A DNA stretch of 64,000 bases. Source: an uncultured Bacteroidales bacterium. GTDB taxonomy: Bacteria; Bacteroidota; Bacteroidia; Bacteroidales; UBA932. The stretch is from positions 1 through 64,000 of the forward strand of contig CALVDQ010000001.1 of the NCBI GenBank assembly GCA_944326325.1, read 5' to 3'. The notes under the pieces were generated by a model. It worked only from the letters and a program-made list of their open reading frames with translations. It did not search any database and had not been told where the DNA came from. The position numbers were made by a program, and so were the translations under genes. Within the stretch, counting starts at the first letter, position 1. Every line of letters begins with the position of its first letter. This document shows, one piece after another, positions 26,064-36,246 of this stretch.

Positions 26064-27488
26064 TTAATTTGATCTCCCGTCACCGTCCGTACGGGAAAGA
26101 TACTCCTGCAAAATATTCCGGTACTCCACCTTCCTGTCTGTCAGGTCAGATTCAGCCTGTGCGACCTGGGCCTGCGCCTGAAGCAGATCGGATACAGCCA
26201 CCATACCGGCGGAATACTGCTCTTTCATCTGATACATGAGGACTTCCGCCAGCTCCTCATTCTCCATTGCCACCTGCAGCTGCTCCCAAGCAGCCGTCAA
26301 ATCCATCCACAGCTTATGTATCTGGAGGACAAGCTGTTTTTGCAGGAACTCACGGTCATTCTCCGCCTTCTGCATCTGGGCGTCTATCCTCTGCACCTTC
26401 CTTGCCGTCTTTCCCCAGTCCGAAATGGGAATCTGCACCATGCCGAAGACAAGACCGTTCATGGAGCCCTTGTCAATAAAATTGTTATACCCGTACGATG
26501 CACCTACGGCTATCTGGGGGAGAGTCTCCCCGACCGCCATACGTTTCTCGAGCCGTTTGGATTCCACGGAAAGATCAAGCAGCCGGGACTCCTCCTGACT
26601 CCTTGCCGCTTCTTCCTCCGGCCGGTAATAGGTCTCCGGCGGAAGAAGCTCCGGAAGCTCGTCCACAAGACGGATATCGTCTATGTATGGGACGGAATCC
26701 CGGCTGAAAGTCCTGTATGGATTATATTCCAGGCCGATCGAATTGAAGAAATTCATCTTGGCAAGCCTGATACCGTTTTCCAGACTTATCTTTCCTGCCT
26801 TCAGCCCGTTCATCTTCATCTTTACCTGGAGCAGGTCGGTCTCAACTGCCAGCCCGGCTCCGGATGCCGACAGTACATCCTTGTAGAGCGTGTCAAGCAA
26901 GGTACCGGCCTCTTCGAGAGCTTTCAGCTTCTCTCCGAGGGAAACGATCTGCCAATAGCCGTCCTCGACTTCTTCCCCGGTCTTCCTCGCCTGTATCCGC
27001 TGCTGCAGGCTGGCAGCCTCCACTCCCAGACCTGCCAGTCTGTTCCCGGTCACGATCCTTCCTCCGGCGAATACCGGCTGTACCGCCATTACACTTGCGG
27101 ACACACCCTTCCGGAGAGTAGAATAATAAGGGGAAAAGCCAAGACCCGGAGCGACAGACTCCACGAAGTTCTGAAGATTATGAGTAAAATCCGAATGCCC
27201 GAGAATATCAGTCACACCGATCTCGAGCAAAGGATCGAAAGCATAGAAAGCCAGGGCATTTACGGATACCTTAGGGAAATATTCCGCAAATGCCTCGCGT
27301 TTCCGGGCGACAGCCGCGGACACATCCAGTCCGGCATTCAGCACCGAAGCATTGTTCTGCATGGCAAGCTCCCGGCATTGCTCCACAGTGAGCTCGAGCA
27401 CAGGCCCTGAAGGCCCGTCTGCCGCACACAGACATTGTCCGCCTGAAAAGGCGGCAATAAACATCACTATACAGCTAATCCTTTTCAT
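26064..27488 (-). CDS. TolC-family outer-membrane efflux protein
   Basis: Outer-membrane channel of a tripartite RND pump; 474 residues with a signal peptide (to about residue 23). Two OEP repeats are visible as long helices: LTVEQCRELAMQNNASVLNA near the N-terminus and YSAGMVAVSDLLQAQAQVAQ near the C-terminus. It would join the RND permease and adaptor to expel substrates across both membranes. It overlaps the RND gene by 14 nt. Confidence 0.92.
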   Translation of the reverse strand: MKRISCIVMFIAAFSGGQCLCAADGPSGPVLELTVEQCRELAMQNNASVLNAGLDVSAAVARKREAFAEYFPKVSVNALAFYAFDPLLEIGVTDILGHSDFTHNLQNFVESVAPGLGFSPYYSTLRKGVSASVMAVQPVFAGGRIVTGNRLAGLGVEAASLQQRIQARKTGEEVEDGYWQIVSLGEKLKALEEAGTLLDTLYKDVLSASGAGLAVETDLLQVKMKMNGLKAGKISLENGIRLAKMNFFNSIGLEYNPYRTFSRDSVPYIDDIRLVDELPELLPPETYYRPEEEAARSQEESRLLDLSVESKRLEKRMAVGETLPQIAVGASYGYNNFIDKGSMNGLVFGMVQIPISDWGKTARKVQRIDAQMQKAENDREFLQKQLVLQIHKLWMDLTAAWEQLQVAMENEELAEVLMYQMKEQYSAGMVAVSDLLQAQAQVAQAESDLTDRKVEYRNILQEYLSRTDGDGRSN

Positions 27489-30400
27489 CCTGCACTACCT
27501 TGACTTTTGAATTCTTGAAAATCTGCCAGTATGAGACAGGCATCATAAGGACAATCAGGAATATGGACAGCATGGTGCCGAAGCAGATCACAACCCCCAT
27601 AGGCATCCACAGGGCATCGCCGCTGATAATCATCGGAAGCACACCCAGGGCCGTTGTGCAGGAAGTGAGGAAAATAGGCCTCATCCTGCGTTTTCCCGCC
27701 TCTTCGGCGGCCGACCTGACATCATATCCCTTCTGGAACCGCAGTTCCTCGGCATACTCATACATTATTATCCCGTTCCTGACTATGATACCCACAAGGC
27801 TTATTAGGCCGAGCACCGACGTCATGCCGAAATCCAGCCGGAACAGCCACATCCCGAAAAATGCGCCGAACAGGCACAACGAGCTCATAAGCAATGTCAG
27901 GAAGGCCAGAGAAGCCTTCTTGAAATGCACGAGAAGGAAGAAGAACAGTACAGCCACGGCGCAGATAAAGCTGAGGAAAATTTCCGGCCCGACATCCTTG
28001 TTCATCGCAGAAAGGCCTCCGTATGATACGGTTACACCTTCCGGAAGCTCCGGTTCTATCTCCGACTCTATGAATGCCTTGATTTTCTTCATGGCCACAG
28101 GCTGGCTGCACCCGAACCTCATGTCCGCCCCGATAGTGACGGACTCCTCACCGGCTGTCCTGGCATAAGTCTCCGGAGCCCAGCCGGGACGGATGTCGGC
28201 CACCTGGCGGAGCGGCACAGAGACTCCCGGCATAGTCGTCGGGACAATCTGGTTCGCTATCACGTCATAATCCATATCCTTGCCCACAGCATCGCTGTAG
28301 AGGTTGACCGGCAATTTCCTGTCGGACTCCCAGACAGTCGCTATTGTCTGCCCGTTGAAAGCACCGGAAAGAGACAGGGATAGCATGGTCTTGTTGACAC
28401 CGAGCCTCGCGGCCTCGTCCGGATCGAGAGTTATGTCCACCGATGACACATAGTCGTCACAGTCGCTGTGTATCCACTTCAGTATATCATCCATGGTATA
28501 CATATAGCTCTTTATCTTCTCTGCCACAGGAGCAAGAGATTCCTGGTCAGGACCTTTCAGCACCACGGCGACAGGAGAAGTGACAGCCTGGTAATCCATC
28601 TGCTTGAACCGCACAAGGGCACGCGGGAAATAATGTTCGTATTTCCCCTCGTATTCGCTCAATATGGATTCGGTGGCAAGGTTCGAGGTCGTGTTGACTA
28701 TGAACTGCGCATAGTTCTGGCTCGGGAGCTGCGGGGCGTATGTGGCATGGAAACGCGGCGAGGATGTCCCGACAAATGCGGTCACAGACTTTACCCTACG
28801 GTCGGAAAGCAATATCTTCTGCAGGGAATCGCTCACCTGCGAGGTCTGGTCCAGGCTCGCGTTGCCGTCAAGGTATATCTCGACCGAGAAACAGTTCCTC
28901 GCAGCCTTCGGCATCATCTGGATGTTCAGCCGGGTGAACATGAGGATACCGAGGCCGACGGCGACCGCCCCTGTCAGCAGGGTTATCTTCGGATACCTGA
29001 AACATACGGCCTGCATTTTCTCGTACCCGTTCTGCATGGCATCGAAAAACCTGCCCTGCAGTCTTGCAAACCAGCCTTTCCCGCCAGACTGGGCTGTCTT
29101 TATATAGCGCACTTCCAGAGACGGGACCACCAGCATCGCATATATCAGGGATATGCTCAAGGCTATGGCCACTACCCATGGGAATGTGGTGACGAAATCG
29201 CCGAGATAACCGGTAATGATACCTTTTACCGGGAAGAACATGGCGCATATGGCGAATGTAGCCATGAACATCGGCATGAACAGCTCCTTGGCACTTGCGG
29301 CAGCGGCATCTACCTGAGACATACCTTTTGCAAGGTTACCCATATAGCCGTCCATGGTGATGATGGAATCGTCCACAATCATGCCCAGGACCACTATCAA
29401 GGCTGCAAGGGAGACCGTATTCAGGTCTATCCCTGTCACGAACATGACAGCAAGGGCCAGCGCGGTACACACCGGGACACCTGAACTGGCGATAAGTGCG
29501 GATTTGATAGGGAAAAGCATCAGCATCACGACGATGACCACCAGCATCGAAATGACAAGATCCCTCAGGAAAGAAACCACAGATGCCCCCACTACCTTCG
29601 GCTGGTCCGTTATCTTGCTTATGCTTACACTTTCAGGGAGGGTCCTGGAAAAGTCCTCAAGCACCTTGTCCACCTTCGAGCCGAATGCGACGATATCGTT
29701 GTCCAGGCGCATCTCCACGGAAAGGATCACGGCAGAGCGTCCGTTATAGTCGATACGGGAGGTCGGCTCCTTGTAGCGCCGGACGATCGTAGCCACATCC
29801 CCGAGTCTGACGACATTCCCCAGAGGGTCGGAATAGATGATCCTTTCGGCGACTTCCTGCTCCGAAGACAACGGGCTGGTTATATGCAGCGGGGAATTCA
29901 CGTAGTCAGTCTTGAAGGTCCCGCTCGGGACCTGGATGCCGGCCATCTGGTAATCGGCCATGAGGGTCGCCGGGCTTATACCGTAGGATGACAGTTTCTC
30001 CATATCCACATTCACGGCAATCTCCTCGGTCTGCGAACCTATTATGGAGACATTGGCCATTTCCGGAATTTCCCGCAGCCTCGAACTCAGAGCCTCGGCA
30101 TAGTCAAGCATCTCGGAATAGCCCTTGTCCGGAGATTCCATCGCTATAAGCATGGAAGATATGGCGCTGAAATCGTCTATGACGGATATCGCCAGCACTC
30201 CGGCCGGCAGCAGCATCCTCTGGGCGTCGAGTTTCAGCTTTATCTTGGACCATGCCTCGTCCTTCTTCTTGGCAGGCACGGTCAGGTCCACGAAAATATA
30301 GCATATCCCGTCCCTGGAATACGAATATGTATTCTGGCGGTTCACTTCGGGGAACGAGAAAAGCACTTCCTCCAACGGTTTTGTCAGCTGGTCCTCGACC

Positions 30401-30588
30401 TCGGAAGCGGTAGCTCCGGGAAAGACGCCGGCTACAAGTCCCTGTTTTATCTGGAACGACGGGAACTCATCCTTGTTTATAAAGAAAAGCCCTATGACGC
30501 CTACGGCTATAAACGCCAGGACGATAATGTATATCAGGCGTTTATGAGCTATGAAGCTCCTGATTATATTTGCCGAATCCCGCTTCAT
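27475..30588 (-). CDS. Efflux RND transporter permease (AcrB/MMPL-type)
   Basis: Proton-driven inner-membrane pump, about 1037 residues and 12 membrane helices. Landmarks: FINKDEFPSFQIKQGLVAGV near the start, the TM4 proton-relay segment GMIVDDSIITMDGYMGNLAKG and the TM10-11 block VLGLISLVGIIVRNGIIMYE. It is of the AcrB/HAE type rather than a metal exporter by gene layout, but the substrate is unknown. ATG at 30588 gives a TGATG junction with the adaptor stop and starts MKRDSANIIRSF; an in-frame ATG at 30621 would lengthen it by 11 residues into the adaptor gene. Confidence 0.92.
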   Translation of the reverse strand: MKRDSANIIRSFIAHKRLIYIIVLAFIAVGVIGLFFINKDEFPSFQIKQGLVAGVFPGATASEVEDQLTKPLEEVLFSFPEVNRQNTYSYSRDGICYIFVDLTVPAKKKDEAWSKIKLKLDAQRMLLPAGVLAISVIDDFSAISSMLIAMESPDKGYSEMLDYAEALSSRLREIPEMANVSIIGSQTEEIAVNVDMEKLSSYGISPATLMADYQMAGIQVPSGTFKTDYVNSPLHITSPLSSEQEVAERIIYSDPLGNVVRLGDVATIVRRYKEPTSRIDYNGRSAVILSVEMRLDNDIVAFGSKVDKVLEDFSRTLPESVSISKITDQPKVVGASVVSFLRDLVISMLVVIVVMLMLFPIKSALIASSGVPVCTALALAVMFVTGIDLNTVSLAALIVVLGMIVDDSIITMDGYMGNLAKGMSQVDAAAASAKELFMPMFMATFAICAMFFPVKGIITGYLGDFVTTFPWVVAIALSISLIYAMLVVPSLEVRYIKTAQSGGKGWFARLQGRFFDAMQNGYEKMQAVCFRYPKITLLTGAVAVGLGILMFTRLNIQMMPKAARNCFSVEIYLDGNASLDQTSQVSDSLQKILLSDRRVKSVTAFVGTSSPRFHATYAPQLPSQNYAQFIVNTTSNLATESILSEYEGKYEHYFPRALVRFKQMDYQAVTSPVAVVLKGPDQESLAPVAEKIKSYMYTMDDILKWIHSDCDDYVSSVDITLDPDEAARLGVNKTMLSLSLSGAFNGQTIATVWESDRKLPVNLYSDAVGKDMDYDVIANQIVPTTMPGVSVPLRQVADIRPGWAPETYARTAGEESVTIGADMRFGCSQPVAMKKIKAFIESEIEPELPEGVTVSYGGLSAMNKDVGPEIFLSFICAVAVLFFFLLVHFKKASLAFLTLLMSSLCLFGAFFGMWLFRLDFGMTSVLGLISLVGIIVRNGIIMYEYAEELRFQKGYDVRSAAEEAGKRRMRPIFLTSCTTALGVLPMIISGDALWMPMGVVICFGTMLSIFLIVLMMPVSYWQIFKNSKVKVVQDEKD

Positions 30589-31619
30589 CACTCCAATATC
30601 CTCACTTTCATCCCGGTACACACTTTCTGTACGCCTTCGGTGATAACCCTGTCACCGATCGAAAGGCCTTCGGAGATTATCACGCCCTTTCCGGAAAAAC
30701 CTTCGGGAGTGACATAAGTCTTTTCCACGACATTGTCTTCAGATACCGTCCAGAGATAGCGTCCGTCGGTATCGGTCCTGATGACCGACGCCGGGACCGT
30801 CACCCCCGATCCTCCGGTATGGTCGATGTATACTTTCACCACCATCCCCGGCATGAGCCCCGGAATTTTCTTTACAGGATGAAGGGTACATTCATATGTG
30901 TGCGACAGCGGGGAAGCCACTATCCCCTTGGCCGTAACTTCGGCTTCCATTTCCCCGGAACCGAGAGCCGGAACGGAAATCACGGCATGGCTGCCCTTTT
31001 CTATCTGCCCCAGCTCGTTTTCCGGTACCGGGAACAATATCTTCACCGACGATATGTCCAGAAGACTGAGGATGTTGTCCACCGGATCCACCTCCACCCC
31101 TTCATCGGTCAGGATGTCACCCACGACTCCGGAGAAAGGGGCCTTGATCCGGCACTCTTCCAAAGCCTTTCCGGCCGCATCGGCAGCCGCACGTGCCTGG
31201 GAAAGGCGGGTCTCCACCTCCACCATCTTGACATCCGGGATGCTGCCGCTTCCATATACCTTGCGCGCCCTTTCATAGCCGTCCTCTGCCTGCTTCAGGG
31301 CAGCTGCCGCCATTTCATACGAAGTCCTGACGCTCGGGGACTCCACCTCCGCCACCACCTGTCCGGCTTCCACCAGGTCACCTTCCTGCACGTCGAGGGA
31401 AACCAGGGTCCCGGGATAACGGCAGGACAGCAGGACGGATTTCGATGCGGACGCTGTCCCCACGTAGCTTTTCGTGCCGGTGCCCTCGACCGACTCCACG
31501 GTCATGACCCGGACAGGGACAGCCTCCCGCGTACTGCGGTTCTCAAATACCGACCTCCCCGAACAGGAAGACACAAGCAGGACAACCGCTGCGGCAATGG
31601 TCATGTGTATCTCTCGCAT
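30588..31619 (-). CDS. RND efflux periplasmic adaptor subunit (lipoprotein)
   Basis: Membrane-fusion protein linking the RND pump to the outer-membrane channel. 343 residues, lipobox LVSSC (Cys about 18). The lipoyl half-motifs (CRYPGTLVSLDVQEGDLVEAGQVVAEV and IKAPFSGVVGDILTDEGVEV) flank a coiled-coil hairpin, followed by a beta-barrel and membrane-proximal domain. It starts 3 bp after the upstream lipoprotein and ends with TGATG overlap to the RND gene. Confidence 0.9.
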   Translation of the reverse strand: MREIHMTIAAAVVLLVSSCSGRSVFENRSTREAVPVRVMTVESVEGTGTKSYVGTASASKSVLLSCRYPGTLVSLDVQEGDLVEAGQVVAEVESPSVRTSYEMAAAALKQAEDGYERARKVYGSGSIPDVKMVEVETRLSQARAAADAAGKALEECRIKAPFSGVVGDILTDEGVEVDPVDNILSLLDISSVKILFPVPENELGQIEKGSHAVISVPALGSGEMEAEVTAKGIVASPLSHTYECTLHPVKKIPGLMPGMVVKVYIDHTGGSGVTVPASVIRTDTDGRYLWTVSEDNVVEKTYVTPEGFSGKGVIISEGLSIGDRVITEGVQKVCTGMKVRILE

Positions 31620-31622
31620 ATC

Positions 31623-32129
31623 CTAATAGTCATTAAGTTTTGCCACGCATCTTATATCACTGCCGCCGATGACATATCCGTTGCCGTTATAAGTGCACAT
31701 ACCGGCATATTCCAGATCGAAAATGATGGTGTCATCGTATCGGCGCGCACCTCCGGAGACGTTCACATCCGCATCGACGGTATCCATACCGACCTGCAGC
31801 CTTACCCGGCGGCTGAAACGGTCAACCGTCAGGGAGTCCCCTTTGGCGACGGCGTTCATCACGACTGCGTCTCCGAGAACTGCGTTCATGGTGATGACCA
31901 TGTCGCCGAGATCCTTGTCGGCAGTGATTATATCCATCTGCCCGCTTTCGGTGACTATGGAAGCCGTCATGGTTTCAGTCCCTGCGGATGATCCCGAAGG
32001 TGTCAGCACGACCGTGCCGCTTGTCTTGAATGACCAGTTGCCCTTGAAAAGGTCAGGACCGTCTTTCGTACATCCTGCCGCCGCAAGCGCAACTGATATG
32101 ATTGCAGCGAAAATTTCCAATCTTTTCAT
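31623..32129 (-). CDS. Small lipoprotein at the head of the efflux operon
   Basis: 168 residues, lipobox AAAGC (Cys about 20). The mature part reads as a beta-sandwich or lipocalin-like beta-barrel (FKGNWSFKTSGTVVLTPSG, TIIFDLEYAGMCTYNGNGY). No family recognised. It is 3 bp before the adaptor gene, so an accessory role in the pump or its regulation is an inference from position. Confidence 0.7.
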   Translation of the reverse strand: MKRLEIFAAIISVALAAAGCTKDGPDLFKGNWSFKTSGTVVLTPSGSSAGTETMTASIVTESGQMDIITADKDLGDMVITMNAVLGDAVVMNAVAKGDSLTVDRFSRRVRLQVGMDTVDADVNVSGGARRYDDTIIFDLEYAGMCTYNGNGYVIGGSDIRCVAKLNDY

Positions 32130-32491
32130 TATAGTATCCCTTAAAACAAATTCAAAAAACCCGATAGGGAATAGATTCTATCTTTACCCCAATAGTTGCA
32201 GACGGATTCCCGGGCAGACGTCTTTTCCCGGAAATCCCCTGATCCGGCCGGAGGCTAAATATACAAAATTTCGACCTAATAACCTTTTCAATCGGCAAAA
32301 GCCTCATAAAAAACCGGAAGACAGCGGATAAAGACAGGCTCCGGCCATGTCCGAGACATTTTGTAACACGCAAAAGTTACATTTTATCCGCCGTATCTTC
32401 AACATTGTGACAAATCGTCAGAACTTTGTTACGTGATACCCTGCCGGAAAAAGACAGGTAAACCATATTTGCATTGTCAAAACACGAGACT
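32130..32491. other. Intergenic region between efflux operon and sigma/SusC block
   Basis: About 360 bp, no gene seen. A minus-strand promoter-like AAATTTTG (32264-32271) is followed by TATATTTAGCCT, the same initial sequence that follows the -7 box at 22800. TGTAAC (about 32372) and GTTACA (about 32386) form a 6-bp hairpin. CATATTTG (32464-32471, one mismatch to TAnnTTTG) lies 20 nt before the sigma ATG and is a weak plus-strand -7 candidate. Confidence 0.4.
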
Positions 32492-33022
32492 ATGGCCAAT
32501 AATACAGATTCCGGCGTCAAAGCAAGACATGATGCACTCATCTCAGGGAAATATCTCGGGATGAGGGCTGCCGTATACGCTTATATCAGGAAGCACATCG
32601 GGAACACGGAAGACTCGGAAGACCTGCTCCAGGAAACCTTCACGAGACTTCTCGAATACAGGACAGTACTCACCGGCGACACACTTGACCGTCTCATATA
32701 CAGGATAGCACGCAACCTTATCGTGGACTGGTACCGGCGGCACGCATCGTCCGGAAAGGCCAGGGAATATTTTTCCTGGAGGCACAGGGATATTTCAGAA
32801 GGGACGGAAGAGGCTGTGAGGATGGACGAAATGATGCGCATAGAGCAGGACTGCATCAGGAAAATGGGCCGGAGGAAAGGGGAAATATACCTTCTGTACA
32901 TACATACCGGCCGGACCAGCAGAGAGATTTCCGAAATGCTCGGGCTTAGCAGGAGGACGGTGGAAAACCACATTTTCGCGGCAAGGAATATCGTCAGGGG
33001 CGAATTCAGAAAAGCCTTGTAG
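32492..33022 (+). CDS. ECF-family sigma factor next to susC
   Basis: A 176-residue sigma factor of the SusC-linked ECF type. Region 2 includes NTEDSEDLLQETFTRLLEY and RLIYRIARNLIVDWYRRH; region 4 ends in HTGRTSREISEMLGLSRRTV followed by ENHIFAARNIVR. ATG at 32492 (MANNTDSG) is chosen over a TTG 18 nt upstream. It sits 52 bp before susC. No FecR-type anti-sigma gene is nearby and the neighbouring SusC has no STN signalling domain, so it is not a standard FecI/FecR trans-envelope system. Confidence 0.88.
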   Translation: MANNTDSGVKARHDALISGKYLGMRAAVYAYIRKHIGNTEDSEDLLQETFTRLLEYRTVLTGDTLDRLIYRIARNLIVDWYRRHASSGKAREYFSWRHRDISEGTEEAVRMDEMMRIEQDCIRKMGRRKGEIYLLYIHTGRTSREISEMLGLSRRTVENHIFAARNIVRGEFRKAL

Positions 33023-33074
33023 GCAGCATATTGCCGGGAACGACAGGATACGGACACTATATAATAACAACCAT

Positions 33075-36000
33075 ATGAGCAATTCTTTAAAACGTTTTTT
33101 GCAGACAGTGCTGTTTGCTGCAGCTATTCTGCTGAAGGCAGGGACGGCCTCGGCTCAGGACGGGATCTCGGGCTACGTCATCGACAATGAAGGCTACCCT
33201 GTCATCGGAGCCGCCGTCATCATCGACGGGACTTCTACAGGTACCACCACAGGCATCGACGGCGAATTCACTCTTGACATGGCGGAAGGTACCGCCATCA
33301 CAGTCACCTGTATAGGATACGGCGATGTCAGGACCACCTATACGCCGGGCATGAAAATCATAATGCAGGTAGAATCCACTCTGCTTGACGATGTAGTCGT
33401 CGTAGCGTACGGCGTACAGAAAAAAGAGACCCTGACGGGTGCGATATCCGTAGTGAAAGACGAGATGCTGCAGGAAAAGGGAGCCTTGTCAAGCCCTCTG
33501 CAGGCCATGCAGGGCCAGATCCCGGGTGTGATCATCACCAGACAGTCATCCGCTCCGGGAGACGAGAACTGGGGTATGAGCCTGCGCGGCGCCGTGTCCA
33601 CGAACTCTTCAGAACCACTTGTCATCATCGACGGGGTGGCATACGAGAGCATCAACGACATGAGGCTTCTCAACCCTTCCGACATAGAGTCCATGTCCTT
33701 CCTCAAGGACGGGGCGGCGGCAATCTACGGATCACGTGCAGCCGGCGGAGTCGTGCTCATCACGACCAAGAAAGGCAAGGAAGGCCGTGCAAAGGTAGAA
33801 TATTCCGGCTCATACACACTGAAGACTGTAGGACGTATGCCGGAACTGATGACACTCGATGAATGGGCGGACGCCATCATGACTACCCTTGCAGACGACA
33901 CCAGCAATACCTGGTACAGATATGCACAGCTTGCCAAGCAATACAAAGGGCACTATATCGACCTCGACGAGACCATCAACCCGTTCGGAAACCAGGCGTT
34001 TACTGATGTAGCGGACTTCGTGTTCGACGACTCAGTGGACTGGCTCGGGTCCCTTTTCGGGAACGCCCAGTCGACCACGCACGACCTGAGCGTCAGCGGA
34101 GGGTCTGAAAAGATATCCTACAGGGTGTCGTTCGGCTACCTCTACGACGGTTCGCCACTGCAGTACGGCAACAACAATAACCAGAGGTACAACCTCCGTG
34201 TGAACAACACGTTCAAGATTACCGACTGGCTGACCCTCGACTCCTCCATCGGCTACAACCGCCAGGAGCAGGTGGCCCCGACCAACATCGGTTCTGTACT
34301 GACCGTCAATATGCCGATGCCGGGCCTGCCCCTGTTCTCGCAGGACGGCAAGCCTTATGCATGGGGGACATGGGCCTCTCCTGCAGCCACTGCTGAATAC
34401 GGAGGCGACAACAAGCTGTCCGTGTCGGCATTGAATATCAGCGAATCCCTTACGGCAAACCTCACCAAGTGGCTGGATTTCAACGTCAATCTCGGATACA
34501 ATACCAGCACCGCATTCAGGGATATGGTATCCAACTCAGTGACATATTACAACTACGCAGGTACCCGCGATGTCCTAACGACTCCTGCGGCATCCGAGTC
34601 CTATTACCAGCAGACAGGATCCCGCACGGATTTCTACTCCGCATCCGCATACCTCAACGGACACCATACCTTCGACGGGTCACACAACCTCAGCGCCACT
34701 CTCGGTGCCCAGTATGAGATGAAGAGCTACATGAGGTTCGGTGTCCGCGCCGAGAATATCCAGGACGGGATAACCATAGTGAACGGTTCCGGGACAGTCA
34801 CGATAGCCGACAACACTGACAAATACAAGTTCGCGGTAGCATCCCTGTTCGGAAGGGTCAACTACGACTACAAGGAAAAATATCTCGTCGAACTGAATAT
34901 GCGTTACGACGGTTCATCGAAATTCCTTCCGGAAAACAGGTGGGCTTTCTTCTGGGGCGGCTCCCTCGGATGGCGTATCTCCCAGGAAGGTTTCCTCAAA
35001 GATGCAGACTGGCTCAGCGAACTCAAGCTCAGGCTTTCGTACGGTGAAGTCGGGAACCAGAACGGCATCTCCAACTATGACGGCTATCTCCTCTACAACA
35101 TGAACAGCGGCAACGGTGCCCTCATCGGGAACTCCTCGGCATCGACCATCACCACCTCCGGCAACCTGGTATCTCTTACCAGGACCTGGGAAAGGGTGCA
35201 GAACTACAATGTCGGACTGGACTTCGGCTTCTTCAAGGACAGGCTCGTCGGTACGGTCGAAGCATTCATGAAGCAGAACAACAATATGCTCGTCGGTATC
35301 GACTACCCGAGCATCGTCGGTGACAACCCGCCTTCGGTCAACGAAGGACGCTTCAAATCGTGGGGCTACGAAGGCCAGCTGACCTGGAGAGACCGTATCG
35401 GCAAGGACTTCTCCTACTCCATCGGAGGTACGTTCACCTTTGCAAGGAACGAGCTGGTGGACTTCGGAGGTGCTGCAACCATAGAGAGCGGATATGTGGA
35501 CAACCGCGAAGGCTATCCTATAAACGCGCTGTTCGGACTCCGCTATGCCGGCAAGATAGAAAACGAGGAGATGCTCCAGGCATATCTCGACAAATACTAC
35601 CAGAACAACGGCATCGGAATGCCTAACACCCTCCGCGTGGGCGACAATATGTTCGAAGACGTGAATGACGACGGGGTCCTCGACTACAACGATTATGTAT
35701 ACCTCGGTCCGGACGATCCGGAAATCCAGTATTCGTTCAATGTCGGACTCCAGTGGAAAGGCATCGATTTCTCGATAGTGTTCCAGGGAGCCGCGAACAG
35801 GACGATGTGGAACGGCATAAACAACTGGACTGTCCCTATGAGGGCTCTCTACACCAATACCACGAACCAGTCCGTAGGAAACGTATGGAGCGTTGACAAC
35901 CCGGACGGTCACTATACCCCGTACACCAACGACAGCGCAATCAACAACTACAACTATCAGGCGTCATCCTGGTCGGCTTCCGACGGCGCATACATCAGGC

Positions 36001-36233
36001 TCAAGAACCTGACTCTCGGGTATACATTCCCGTCCAAACTCTTCGAGAAGCAGAACGTGGTGTCCGGCTGCCGTATCTATTTCACAGGAACGGACCTTTG
36101 GGAATACTCGCAGATCCTCGATGGCTGGGACCCGGAGGCACGGAGTGGCGATAACCTCGGAAGCAGCGCGTCTGCCACATACAGATACCCGTTCATGAGA
36201 GGATTTTCATTCGGAGTCAACTTAACATTCTAA
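33075..36233 (+). CDS. SusC/RagA-family TonB-dependent transporter (block A)
   Basis: A 1052-residue outer-membrane glycan importer. Signal peptide (1-28, ending ASAQD), carboxypeptidase-like domain (about 30-110, VIIDGTSTGTTTGIDGEFTL), TonB-box region with VVVVAYGVQKKETLTGA, plug domain (SLRGAVSTNSSEPLVIIDGV) and a 22-strand-type barrel ending GFSFGVNLTF. No N-terminal STN domain. It pairs with the SusD 13 bp downstream to import oligosaccharides using TonB energy. The carbohydrate is not readable from sequence. Confidence 0.95.
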   Translation: MSNSLKRFLQTVLFAAAILLKAGTASAQDGISGYVIDNEGYPVIGAAVIIDGTSTGTTTGIDGEFTLDMAEGTAITVTCIGYGDVRTTYTPGMKIIMQVESTLLDDVVVVAYGVQKKETLTGAISVVKDEMLQEKGALSSPLQAMQGQIPGVIITRQSSAPGDENWGMSLRGAVSTNSSEPLVIIDGVAYESINDMRLLNPSDIESMSFLKDGAAAIYGSRAAGGVVLITTKKGKEGRAKVEYSGSYTLKTVGRMPELMTLDEWADAIMTTLADDTSNTWYRYAQLAKQYKGHYIDLDETINPFGNQAFTDVADFVFDDSVDWLGSLFGNAQSTTHDLSVSGGSEKISYRVSFGYLYDGSPLQYGNNNNQRYNLRVNNTFKITDWLTLDSSIGYNRQEQVAPTNIGSVLTVNMPMPGLPLFSQDGKPYAWGTWASPAATAEYGGDNKLSVSALNISESLTANLTKWLDFNVNLGYNTSTAFRDMVSNSVTYYNYAGTRDVLTTPAASESYYQQTGSRTDFYSASAYLNGHHTFDGSHNLSATLGAQYEMKSYMRFGVRAENIQDGITIVNGSGTVTIADNTDKYKFAVASLFGRVNYDYKEKYLVELNMRYDGSSKFLPENRWAFFWGGSLGWRISQEGFLKDADWLSELKLRLSYGEVGNQNGISNYDGYLLYNMNSGNGALIGNSSASTITTSGNLVSLTRTWERVQNYNVGLDFGFFKDRLVGTVEAFMKQNNNMLVGIDYPSIVGDNPPSVNEGRFKSWGYEGQLTWRDRIGKDFSYSIGGTFTFARNELVDFGGAATIESGYVDNREGYPINALFGLRYAGKIENEEMLQAYLDKYYQNNGIGMPNTLRVGDNMFEDVNDDGVLDYNDYVYLGPDDPEIQYSFNVGLQWKGIDFSIVFQGAANRTMWNGINNWTVPMRALYTNTTNQSVGNVWSVDNPDGHYTPYTNDSAINNYNYQASSWSASDGAYIRLKNLTLGYTFPSKLFEKQNVVSGCRIYFTGTDLWEYSQILDGWDPEARSGDNLGSSASATYRYPFMRGFSFGVNLTF

Positions 36234-36246
36234 AATGCCAACGAAC

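Noticed and set aside
28468..29484. 338-aa plus-strand open frame opposite the RND permease
   Set aside because: Antisense shadow of a clearly conserved membrane protein gene; His/Gly/Arg-rich chance composition.
30570..31991. 473-aa plus-strand open frame opposite the efflux adaptor
   Set aside because: Covers three real minus-strand features and has no recognisable domain; a shadow of GC-rich codon use.
34914..35912. 332-aa minus-strand open frame within susC
   Set aside because: It is a shadow of a conserved plus-strand susC gene, with no family resemblance and no start context.
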